Source: Hybos culiciformis (taxonomy: Eukaryota; Arthropoda; Insecta; Diptera; Hybotidae). From it: a DNA stretch of 64,000 nt. The stretch is taken from assembly GCA_964007475.1 (NCBI GenBank), contig OZ023273.1, positions 62,019,834 through 62,083,833 of the forward strand. The letters run 5' to 3'. Below the pieces are notes generated by a model. That model searched no databases. It was not told the origin of the DNA and saw only the letters and a list, made by a program, of their open reading frames with translations. This document shows, piece after piece, positions 1 to 13,100 of this stretch. A program made the translations under genes and the position numbers. Every line of letters starts with the position of its first letter. Within the stretch, counting starts at the first letter, position 1.

Positions 1-817
1 TTGATATTTCAACTCATTCGATCAAATTCTTATTTTGGGTTATTTGGAACACAATTCAATGCTTAAGAAACTTATACGTGAACGCTTCTTAGGTCTTAAA
101 TTTAAAATCGAAAACAAAATTATTGAAAAAATAAATCAATTAATAATGTAGAATATAATTAAAAATAAGAATTTACACAAAAATATATATGTAAAGTACA
201 TAGTATGAAAATGGTTTAGTCATTCCTTAAGTATTAATTAGAAATAATAGTATGCATTTTAATGCTATTTAATTTATTTATTTATTCTATCAGGATACAA
301 AACCTTTACAGAACTTACATTTCTAACAATTTCACTTAAACTATTAATTTATTTCAATATTCAATCAGGATAAAAACTTTACAGAACTATATAATTCTAA
401 CGATTTCAATTACAGTTAGTCTATTAATAAGACTAATAAGAGATTAAAAATAAATTTATTATTTTACAATAATAAGATAATAAGCTTTAATTCATTAATA
501 ACAATTCTTTTCAGATAGAGTCTTTGAATTTTTTTCTTGAACAACTGAAGTCCATTAATTCATAATAAGAATTAAAATTACGTATACAATTACTTAAAGG
601 CTCATAATACGAGTAATTTGTTCTATGAAACGGAACAGATAATAATGATTCAGAACGCAAACCACTCCTAGGAATTCTTATTTCTTCTTATAAGTATATT
701 ATATTAATATACTTTAGTTTAGGAATCTATCTTTTTTAATGGGCTAAATAAAATAATCATGTTTAAAATAGAAAAAGGCAATTTACAAGCACATTTAAAT
801 TACAATTATTTTTCCAG
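1..817. other. Intron sequence before first canoe exon in window
   Basis: AT-rich sequence without supported coding potential, ending in the acceptor TTTCCAG at 817. It belongs to the canoe intron that begins outside the window. Confidence 0.8.
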
Positions 818-1121
818 GAGGAACTTTGAAAATTTATGGAGAAAGCTTATGCAGAGATGTGCCTTATAAAACATTATTATTATCAATTAGAGATTGTGCT
901 CAGGCAGTTGTTCGTGAAATGCTTTCAAAATATGGTTTAGAAAAAGCTGATCCGATGCAATACTGCCTCGTACAGGTGCTAAAATTTTATTTTTTTTTAT
1001 CAATATAATTTTTTTTTTTAAATTTTCACTTATTAACAGGTGAATAGTGATAACACCGAATATGTTTTAGATGATGACGAATGTCCCTTGTCTATATTAA
1101 TGAATCATCCAACATCAAGAG
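818..1121 (+). CDS. cno: cno exons: second Ras-association (RA2) domain
   Basis: Two exons (818-975, 1040-1121) encode the ubiquitin-like RA2 domain, which binds GTP-loaded Rap1/Ras. The start reads GTLKIYGESL, the usual afadin RA2 opening, followed by YKTLLLSIRD and KYGLEKADP. The second exon carries the acidic VLDDDECPL block typical of the end of this domain. The first exon enters with two bases of a split codon, so an upstream exon ending in phase 1 must lie outside the window. The acceptor is TTTCCAG at 811-817; the donor after 975 is a weak GTGCTA. Confidence 0.9.
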
Positions 1122-4100
1122 GTAAGAATTGTTTTCTTTATGTTACAAACAATTTCATCATAATATTGTTCTATGTTAGAATTTTGAAGACTGGATAATT
1201 AAAAGTTGGTTGTAAAAAAATTAAAATTAATTTTTCAAAAATTTCAAGCTTTTAATCAATAGTACAATTGTTCAAAAAAAATCAACAATTAAAGGAAGGA
1301 AATGTATATAATAATTATTAGATTTTGAAATCATATTAATAATTTGTCATCACCTTAGTTAGATTCTGTTAGGCGGACGAATTAATACGTTTCGCAAGTG
1401 CACTTTTGAATTTCTCAACTATTTTCTGAAACTTCACAGAGTAAGAGAAATTTGAAGCATGAAAAACTAAGTTTTCTTTGAATGCCTGCAAGAAGGTAAC
1501 ACTAGGTTAAGTGTGTGAATGTGCTGCTGTTGTTTTTGTTAACTAATGAATAGGGTTTGACTCATGTCAAAAATAATTCTTTGATTCCCTCCTTATAATG
1601 CATTTTTTTTTATATTTTGAAAGAAAATAATGGCATTTTATTTTTTTTTAATTTTATTGTTCAGGCTTGTATTTTTGTCTGTTTTCATAGAATTCTCCAT
1701 TCATTGTAAATTATCAGTAAATGCAGAAAATTCACCAACACTATTTAAAAAACAATGTTTTTTTAAGGTAATTAATTATTCGACGTAATACCACATTATC
1801 AAATTTATTCTGTCATATTCAAATATCATAAAATCAATAAATAAAATTTTAAATTTGAAGGTTGTTAATGTCAGCTGTATGCATTACCTAAATTAATTTT
1901 TTTTAAATAATAATTTCCATATTACATTAAAAATGTAATAATAAATGCCATATTACATTAAAAATGTAATAATAAATAATACCTCACCTTTATTTCATTC
2001 CCAAGAGATATACAATTATACACACTAAATTTTTTTCAGTTTTTTAAGTCAAGATAATCGCGGTATAATAAACAAATATTTGTAAATAAAAATTATAAAA
2101 AAAAATAGTTATGATGCTTTATATATAAAAATATGTTTTTTTTAAGAACTCAAAGCTCATCACTTTTACTGAACGAAAATTTATAAATGATAATTGTCAT
2201 TCTTTGTGCAAATTGTGAAGTTAATATATTTTAACCCCCAGATTATATTAGACAGTAAACTGTCCGGACAGTGGACCGTTCTATTAGTTTTTTGTATGTG
2301 TTTGTAAGGGAAAAAACCGGACAGTGAGTTGGGTGTCTTTTTTTATCAGAAAATTTATTATTTTTCATAATTGTTACTTTTTTTTTTATTATGTACAGTA
2401 AAGAAAATAAAATTACAGCATTTATTTGAACTTTTTCATTAGCAAACACAAAAATTTGTGTTTTTAATTTTTTCCTGACTGTACTGTCTTTTTCACTGTC
2501 TTCTCTGTTGTCCAGATTTAAATCCGGACAGCAGAGAAGACAGTGAATTTAAAATAAATAAAGTAATACAAATTCACCAACACACATAAAGACAGTTTTA
2601 CTGTCTAGTATAATCCTTACGCAGAAATTAGACTGGATAGTAAACTGGATAGTAAACTGATCATTGTATGTGTTTTTTATCTGTGTTTGTAAGAAGATAG
2701 TTGATTGTCTTTTTACTATCCTGATTTCTATCAAGATTTTTATCATGTTTTAATTTTTTTGTATTAATTTTTTTGTTTTTTTTTTTGAGTACAGTGATAA
2801 AAAAAAAACTGTATGCCTTGTTTTTTTAATTAATTTTTAATTTTGTATTGCTAAAGTAAAAAAAAAATTTTTGTTTTTTTTTTTCTGACTGACTATCCAG
2901 TCAACTATCTTCTCAACTGTCTTGATTTAAATCCTGCTAGTAGAGAAGATAGTAAATTGACAATTAATAAAGTAATAAAATTTCACCAATACATTCAACT
3001 ACTATCTTCGTCAAGATAGTAAAAAAATCCAATCTAACCTGGGGGTTAGGTTAGGAAAGCTTGTTTTCTTTGAGATTTTATTTTTTATTTTAGTTATTTC
3101 AATCAAATTTCTAAGAAAAAACTTTATTCTTTTTATAGAACCAAAAAGCATGTATATAAAGAGGAATCAGTCCCATACAAAAAAAAGAATTAAAATAATG
3201 AAACAAAAAATCCATATCACAACCCCATGAGCTTTTTTTTGTATTTTTTGAGAATTCCACTCACGAAAGCTTTTAAAACTTTCAAAATAACAACAGTTCT
3301 ATACAATTTTGAAAGTTTTAAAAGCTTTTGTGAGAGTGGAATTCTCAAAAAAAGAAAAAAAGCTCATGGGGTTGTGATATGGATTTTTTGTTTCACTATT
3401 TTAATTCTTTTTTTTGTATGTGACTGATTCCTCTTTAAGTTGATGTCTGAATTTTTTAAGATAAATTTTTTATTTATAACAAAGAGATTTCGAAAGATAG
3501 GAAAGATCTTTCTAGATTTGGGTTGACAAACTTGGGGAAATTTTTCTGTTAGTGGGGTTGAAATGTGAGAAAATAGAAAAATTGAAAAGAAAAAATTAAC
3601 TGTTCGATGATGCGTTCAAATCGAGTGAATCACTGGCGATGAACATTTTTAACGGCATTTTTGTTAATTATTAACAACTGCTAAATAATGTGAATACAAT
3701 TTTAAATCCCTTAAGATATTTGTATCTTTATCTCTTGCACTATTTTATGAATTTAAGAATTATAATGAATGATGAAATAAAGAATAATAATAATAATAAT
3801 AAATTTTAAATCCTTTAATTTGTAAAAAAAAATTTGTAGATATTTGTTGTATTTTTTCAGTAAAAATATAAAACAAAATATTTATACCTAATTTCCCAAC
3901 TTTTTTATTTAAATTTTAATATTCCATTGAACATTCTTCAGGTATTTTGTAAAATTTACCTCTATCAAACGAATCCTCTAACTAACAGAATATTGCACCT
4001 ATTTTGTGTAGGACGAAAGAGTATGTATATCATAGAGGATTCAGTCCCGTACAAAAAATATAAATAAAAAATTAAAACAAAAAATTTTGACTCACAACCC

Positions 4101-7100
4101 CATGAGCTTGTATTCATTTTTTTTTTTTGAGAATTTCGCTCTCACAGAAGCTTTTAGAACTTTGACAAATAAGAACAGATCTACTGAATCCTCTATTATA
4201 TACATACTCTTTGGTAGGACGTAGATACTTTAGGTACAATATAATATATTTACAAAAAAAAATAAATATTACACACATTAAATGTGTTAAAATCTTTAAT
4301 AATACCAAATCGAGTATTTTTTCCCTGTATGTACTATATAATACTAATATTTTATTTAACAAAAAAATTTTTTTTTGTACGATAATTTTAGGAATCGATT
4401 TTTTGTAGATTACTTTAGTTTGCTATATAACGCCATCAAGTGAACAAAATATATAATTGCAATATATTTTGCGCTTTTTGAATTGTTTTTTTTTTTTTTT
4501 TGAAAGTGAATTGAAAAGAAAATTTAATATTTTCTTTAGTAAACATAATTTTTTTTTTTTTACTTTATAATTAAATCTTCTTGAAACAAATAAGTACCAA
4601 TCAATCGATTATATCTTTAAAAAAAAAATTTTGTATATATATACAGACAATGTAAAAAAATCATAGCGAAGTGCACATGTCTACCCATTAAAATAAGAAA
4701 ACATATTGGTTTCTGTATGTATATTTTTTAATACGTCATGATAAAAGCTTTATTTTTCATTGGAAAAATTTGACGTCATGTACCAAAAAAAAAAAGAATA
4801 ATGCTAGAGATAGAGTCGACGTAATTCACGCGCGTGTACGCACGTAAAAAATGAAATTGTATGAAAATGTATGAGACCGGCTATACGCAACGACGTAAAA
4901 CGTAGCTTACGCGCGTAAAAGTTGAAATATTTTAACTTTCCCAGTATTTTACGCCGTACATTGTGGAAATCATTTGTTTATAATTGTGTTGTTTATTTTG
5001 TTGTAATTAGAAAAAAAAATTATGTTGTTTATTTTGTTGTATTTAGAAAAAAAAAAATTTTACAAACAAATAATTATTTAATAAAATAAAAAAGTTCATA
5101 AATATAATTATATTCAAAAATAAAAATTAAATAATTATTTATTGCAAATTTATTAAAATTTTTTATGTTTTATTAAGTTATAAATAAATTAAAAAGCATT
5201 ATAAAAATATTACAAACAGAATATTTTTATAATGCTTTTTAATTTATTTATAACTTAATAAAACATAAAAAATTTTAATAAATTTGCAATAAATAATTAT
5301 TTAATTTTTATTTTTGAATATAATTATATTTATGATTTTTTTTATTTTATTAAATACAATAATTAAAAACTAAAAGATAATAATTAAAAACTAAAATTAC
5401 TTAAAAAAAATTTTAAAGAAAAAATAATAATTAAAATAAAAATTGGATGACATTTTTCTCTTTTGTTTTTCGCATGTGAACGGCGTTGAGCATAACAGGT
5501 AAAAAAAACAGGTTTTTTTTATTTTTTTTACGCGCGCATACGCGCGTGAATTACGTCGACTCTATCTCTAGCATAAAGAGAGATATGCCACATAGATGTG
5601 ATTAGTTTTTACAATGTTTTTCGCATGTTGTTTACCTATTATCGGCGTCTTAATTTTCTTAAAAAACACATTCAGAACATTTTAAAAAATTTGAAATTCT
5701 TGAAGGTAAGCGTTTATTTATGTTTCTTAAGTTATTATTATTAAACATATGTATCTGATAAAATGTGCATTATCGAAGAGAAATCTAAAAAAAAAAAAAA
5801 AGAATTATAAAAAATTAACCACACAATGAAATATCAGAATAAAATTGGAATAATAATCGGATAGGAACACTTTATTCCATTTACAAATAATTACTTATAT
5901 TTAGATAAGAATGAATACAATTAGACACCATTTTTACACTGACGAACGACGACATCGTTTAATTGAAACTAAGTGCCTATGTTTAAAAAATAATTTTGAA
6001 GGATAAATTAATAAATTTAGAAACGAATTATTTAATCGCTAATACCATTGACTAATGATATTTATAAGAGGGACAAAATTCATACAAGTAAATTTCAGAA
6101 TTTTCTAAATAACTCAAAAATTATGACAATATTTTCAATGTATTGAGTAAAAATTTTTAACTCAAATCTGTTTATGCTTAATTTTATTATTTTTATTATT
6201 GTATTAAGAATAAACACATTTGAGTGTAAAATTTTTATTCAATACATTGATAATAATGTCATCATTTTTGAATTATTTGCAAAAAAAAATTCTGAAATTT
6301 ACTTGTATGAATTTTAACCCTCTTATAAATATTATTACTCAATGCTGAATGCTAGCAGCAGTCATTGTTGGAGCTGCACCTGTTTTTTGCATCCACAATT
6401 ATTATGTATAAGCAAACTTAATGAAAATAAATTAATTTTATTTAAAAAAAAGAAAGAACAATTAAGCATTTATGTGATCCATCCTAATTAGCAAATAACG
6501 GAGAATTATATTTTTAATTAATTGAAAAAAAAAAAAAAAAAAAAACCAATTCTACGCACACAATATTTTGTGCCTGTTTTAAATCATTTTTTTTTTTATT
6601 ATTATAATTACGGTATTATCATTATTATTATTATTATTATTATCATTTATCTAAAATATTACAAATTTTTAAAAGCTTTTTATTAATAAGCTTTTCATTT
6701 TGAATTTCTTTTTTCAATGCAGGAAAAAATATATTATCTTAATCGCATTCAAAATTTTATTATCCTAGTACATAGTTGGAATTCTAAAACTCAAATACCT
6801 AGTAGTTTTGTCTTAAACAAAAATTATTATTTTAAGTACAAAACTGAAATATATAGTCCATTTATATATTAATAAATATTAATATTTTTTTTTTTATTTT
6901 ATTTTATTTTTTTTTTTATACATTTTTAATAAACAAATAATTTTGATGTAATAAATTAAAAAAATATATATTTGTATATATATTAAATTGCAAAAAAAAA
7001 ATTATTTTTTTTGAAGTAATAAAAACAAAAAAAAAATAAATTTCCTAAATTTTTTTCTTAAAAAAAAAAAAGAAAAAAATTAATATGCAAAAAATTTAAC

Positions 7101-10100
7101 ACAATTTATTAAAACGAAAAGCTTTAATTTTATTCCTAAAAACTAAAAACTAAAAAAAAAAAAATATATTTTCTAATGTTTATTTTCTAATAATTATTTA
7201 ATTAAAAAAAACAAATAAAATTCATAAAAAATAAAATTAAATTGAATATACACCTATATTTAGTGAATAAAAACTTGATGATTGCAACTGAGAGTTTAAA
7301 AGAAAAATCAAAATGATGGATTGGGGAATACGTCGTAAGTTAAAAAAAAAAAAAATTAAAAAAAAAATTTTCCGGCTTCGTTTTTGACAATAAATATTCT
7401 GTTCTCCTTTAAAAAATAATAATTCTAGTAGAAAATAAAAAAAAAAGATTTTTTAAAATCATCGGATTTTACAACACTCTAAAAACTAGTATTTCAAAAC
7501 GTAAAAAAAAAAAATAAAATTAAAAATTATTAAAAATTTTCTTTCATTTGTCCTTGGCTTATTAGAAAAACTTTTTCTTTTTTTTTTTTCTTTTCTTTGT
7601 ATTGTACACATTTCTTTAATATTAAAAACATTAATATTAAATTAATGATAATTTTTTTTTTTTTTTTGTTTATCTACGTATAATTTTATATTGGTTTTGA
7701 TTTAAGTGAATTTTTTTTTTTTTAATTTCTTGAAATGTAATATTGTTTTGGAAAAATTAATTTATTATACCTATACGTATATATAAAAGAAAAATTAGTT
7801 TTTTTTGTTAGTAAAATGTTATCTGGAAAACTTTAATAATATACGAAAAAAAATTATATTTTCAAATAAAATTAGGGTTGCCAACTTTAGACCGGGGAAA
7901 AACTGGAGAGTTGAAAAAAAAAAATTAATGTAGGTACAAAAAAATAAAAAATTATAAATTACATTAGGGGCTGTTCACAAATTACGTAACGGCCTAAGGG
8001 GGGGGGGGTTTGAAATTTTGTTACGGTTTGTTACGACGGGGGGGGGGGGGTGTTTATAAAAATGTTATGTAACCAAATTTCCTCCTTTTTATAAAAAAAA
8101 TTACACTAAATAAGTTATAATGAATTTTGTTTTGTTTATTCGAATAAAAAAATTTTTCAAAAAGTAATTTAAATAGTGTTTAACTTTTGTTACGTTATTC
8201 TTCTGGGGGGGGAATTTGTTACGATCTGTTACTATGGGGGGGGGGGGGGGGGGTTAAAAAACGGCAAAAAAAGCGTTACGTAATATGTGAACAGTCCCTT
8301 ATTATTAACATAAACAAACGAACCATAAAATAAACCGCAGATACAAAAATAATTCAAATTAGTATTACAAATGTATTAAAAGTTATATATAAAATAAAAA
8401 CAATAAATAAAAATACATAATAATTGAAATTAGAAAAATATGATTTGTTAGAAATGAATGATATCAATTTATTTCTTATAGTAACATTATTACCTTGTTT
8501 TGGAACAAATGATACTTAAGCTCAATGAATTACAAAGTAAAATGACATCGACAAGTGAATAGCTTATGTGAATTTCCATTTTACTTTAAAATTATTAATT
8601 TTGAGCCCGTTCCCAAACTGAGACTATTTTAAATCGTCAAATATTCCTTTTCTGCTAAAGAAAATTCCTTTTTTGCAGAAATTGAAATAGTATTGACAGT
8701 TAATCTGCGTAATCTCCACAGTCTGCTTAAATCAGATATTATTATTCAATTTTTTGCTTTTTTAAAAATGAGGTGCTCTAAAAAGTACACCTATAAACTG
8801 AGATTGTTATGGGAAATTTAAAATTTCCCTTTACAGATTTTTAAAAAATGGAAAAACTGGAAACTCCAGGGTAAAACACCCCAGTTGACAACCCTGAATA
8901 AAATTGTTGTTGGCAAAAGTTAAAAGGTGAAATTCAGTTCTTAGAAAAAATATAAAGGAGTTTATTTCTTTTAAAATATTTAGGAAGTATTGGTGTATTT
9001 GGGTGAAAAGCATTTAATAACATTTTTTGATGTTGTAAGTCTATTTTTTTGTGAAAATAAAAAGTTTATTATTTTGTGAAAATAAGCTATGTTATGTTCA
9101 CTATTATTTCGATATTTTGGATCATATCCAAAAAATGAATTATGATAATCTAAAATTCTAAGACCTTAAATTTTCATAAGATTCTCTAATGTTTTATATT
9201 TAATATTTGAAAATTAGAAGAAAATTCATAGATGGTATTACTGATATTACTGCAAAAAAAACAAAATTTAAGGATATTGTGTAATATAAGATTATTAAAG
9301 GTATATTATGTTTTAATTGCTTTGAAGTACTACATGCTGTTCGAAAATATCAGAATTTGATTCCTGGCGACAAAAAAGAATTTTTAAAAAAATCGATACA
9401 GATTTTTAAAAAAATTTCCCTTCTTTTTTTTTTCTATTAAAGGTTCCATTATGTTTCATGTTCGACGGAGACCGGCTGATACTCAAACAAGAAGAAGAAA
9501 GAAAAAGCCTCTTGGTACGACAAATGGAGCAAACAGTTTATCAAGTGATCGTGAGGGACCAATGTTAGTTGAAGTAACACATAGCGGTGATGGCGGACGA
9601 AGATTTAAATTAGGATCAGATCCTATTGAGGTAATATACCTACATAATTTTAATTATCCATTGCATTAACTGGCAAGTGCAATAACTTATTTCCTGCAGA
9701 GTGCCTTAAAAGTCACAATAGCTTGCAGAAATGTATATGTTACATTTATCGTAACATGTATCTCAACCTAAAAACTTTGTTTATACTTTGTTCTAATTAT
9801 TATGTAAAAAATTCAAAAGTAAGCGAGTGAGAGAAAATTCATTTGAGGACATTTCCTGCAAAAATTGTCTTATGTAATTTTCTTATATAACACATATTTA
9901 TTTGTGTTAGGTTTCTCTTATTTTTACATAAATATTACGTTATCTACTATGGATTTACAATTTTAGAAACAAAAACATACTCGGATAACGAAATCTACTG
10001 AAACAGTGGAGGTCAAAATAATAATACAGAACAGCATTACAGGTAGAACCATCAGAATCTACTCTGACAGCAAAATGACGTTTACAAAATTAGAAGCATT

Positions 10101-13100
10101 CGTAGTGAACACAATTGATTTTTAAATTCTTTTGGAAGAACTCATTTTCAAATCATTCCCTTAAAAATTAAATTGATCTCTCGTGGGGAGTGGGTCCACG
10201 CTGGGAAATACCGATCCGTATATTTTAAAATAAAAAGAATAAATCTAGAGCTAAACCAGGTTAGCGAAAAATTTAGTTCTAACCCCCCAAGTGTTGTTGC
10301 ACTATTAATAAAAACTGTGAACCAACATTATCAAAGATAAAAAATTAATATTCATAATTAATTGATGTAATTGAAATCTGTTTTAAACCTCGGTAATGAG
10401 AAAATCAATCATGATGATGATGATGATGTTACTTTAAAAAAAATCTTTTTTTTCAAATTTATTTATAAATATATTGTATAGATATATGCATAGATACATA
10501 TATACATCAAATTATAAAAAAATTGTTTAATTTTTCATTGTTTTTTTTTTTTTATTTCATTTAAAAAAGGTGGGCTCTGCAAATACAAATTCATTACAAT
10601 TATTTGGTCCTTCAATTCAACCGCGACATTGTTTAATATCAATGTCAGAAGGTGTTTGTACTGTTACACCTTTGCATCCTGATGCATTGACTTTTGTTAA
10701 TGGTCATCATATCACACAACCAACTATTCTACATGTAAGTACTGTTGATTAAATTTATAAAAATAAAATATTTTAACCCCATCTAACTAATTATTTCGAA
10801 TCGTGATTATATGAACTATAATAGTTATGTTACATATTGTACGTATGTTACATTTTATACGATGCATTTAGTATAGTGTGTACAACGCCAGTCACTAATT
10901 AATAGTTCAGCTCAATGTATATAATTCGCAGAGTTAAATTTTAAATAGAAAGTTTTAGTGAACTATTTTTTGTGTCATCTCGCTGCGCCGGCAAGGTAGA
11001 ACAGTCTTTATAATCAATATCGATTATTCTGTAATACATTTTATAATAACCCGATTTAAGCAGCGACCCTTGCAGATAATATTTCGAGATCTAAATAATA
11101 CTAACAGAAATTACTAAATTTTACTGATTAATGTGTGTATAATGCTTTGCTTAGGAAATTTATTGTATATTTATTGCGTTTATCAAAAATGTATCACATT
11201 GAAAAAATTACATATTTTTGGTTGAAAACAATTTACATATTTTTGGTCCAACCTTTTATATTGTTTGTTAACTTGCTTCGCTTTCATAGTAATAATTCGT
11301 TACCAAAATTAAATTCTTGATATGAAGTTAGTTCATTTAAGCGTGACGAATTTTCAATTTTATTCATTTTTTTTTCGTCTTTTATCTTATATAATTCTAT
11401 GTTTTATGCCTAATTTATGTATAGTATATAATACATTTATAGATATATAATATATGTAAATGTATATAGTACATATATATATGTGAATAATGTTGGTCTT
11501 TTATTTAAAAAGATAAATAGTTTTTTTTTTTTTTTTTAGGAATAATAATAAATTAATAATGTATTTTTCATCAAATGACAATAATATGTTCTATGTTTTC
11601 AAATTGAAAATAACAACAATAAATAATCTAATTTCGCAGATGATAAAATATTTTCCGCCTCTTTTTCCCATTTGTACTTAGTCCAATGAATTAAGTTTAT
11701 TAAAAATTAGTAGTTTGTAATCTATAGTGATCGCGTATGAAGCTTATTTTTTGAACAATTTTCGAACGCTTGTATTATTATCAAATTTTAAGAAAATTTG
11801 TACCTATTATTTATACAAAATATTTATTTGTTAAAAAAAAAAAAATTTTTAATCTTGATATTTTAATAATTTCGGAAACTCGTTGGGTATTTAAGGTTTG
11901 TACTAAGTTAGAAATTTTTTTTTTGATGAATTAATGTATACAATACCAGTCATGTTAGAATTTTAAAAATAAACCTTTTAACAATGGACCTCTCTTTTCC
12001 TAGCCTTTTTTAATTCAAAAAATTTGTTTTTTTTAGGAGATCTTTTTTATTACATATAGAAATTTTTCAATTGAGATATTTGCATTCAGTTTTTGTAACT
12101 TTCAAATGAAAAGAATACTTTCATTTTACATTTCAGTGTTATCTTAAATTAGAGCACAAAAATTAAAATAAGATAGCCATATGTTTTATACTCATAAGTA
12201 GTAAAAAAATACATCTCACGTTCATTTCTAAAAATAAAATATCTAAAATAATTAAAAAACAATCAAAAAGTATATTTATTTATTGAATAACAATGAAACG
12301 ATAATATGTATATTATTTGTATGTTTATATAATATGCTGATTAATAACTTCAGCTTGCAAGAAATAAGCAAGATTGTTGTATTAAATTCACAATCTAGTT
12401 CACAATCATTTCCCAATTTTCAAAAAAAAAAAAAAACCAATATGCGGAAGAAATGAACCGGAGGATTTTCTCGGACAAATTTTTAGGAATTTAATAAACT
12501 TAAGAGTTAAACATTTGGTTCTCGCATTTTCGATTTCGATTCTAAGTTAAATTGTATCATTTGATATAAATACATACAAAAATATATAGTATTAAAGAAT
12601 TATTATTCTTTTATTTTTCAATTTATCTTAATTTTTGTTTTAGAACGGATCTGTAGTTATGTTTGGACGAGTAGCATCATATCGCTTTATTGATTCTCCA
12701 CAGGATGGTAGATATAATTTGGCCTTGTCTCAATCCCAACTAGACTCAGCTTGCTTATATGAAAGGTAAGAATTATTATCCATTTTACATGTACATATTT
12801 AGTTTTTCACTGAGCAAGATATTTATAGGTATAGGTATATTCTCTACTTTTTTAAGAATCCGTTTATATTCACCTGAAATCGTTTCAACAAAAAGTCAAA
12901 AGCCCAAATTTTTTTTTATATATAACATTGATTTTACACTTTTAAATGCAAAAAAAATTTTTTCAGTATTGTCGAAGTTAATGTTATTTATATAAACTCT
13001 GTTTATTTTATCACATAATACGCTTGCAAATTTTTATTTCATCAACAAAATTAAATCTGAAATATTTACTTGTTTTTTAGAAAAAATATTAAGTAAAAGT

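Larger units (their letters stand above)
1122..9442. other. 8.3-kb canoe intron loaded with inverted-repeat transposons
   Basis: No coding exon is needed here: the protein reads straight from exon 1121 to exon 9443 as in afadin. Besides the listed elements (1917-1978, 2235-3045, 3160-3434, 4016-4213, 4801-5574, 6053-6337, 7873-8896) I see only homopolymer runs and short ATT repeats. Confidence 0.85.

Noticed and set aside
9451..9669. Independent small gene starting at ATG 9454 in the arginine-rich region
   Set aside because: The sequence is a canoe exon in phase with its neighbours; the frame only appears to start and stop because it runs into introns.
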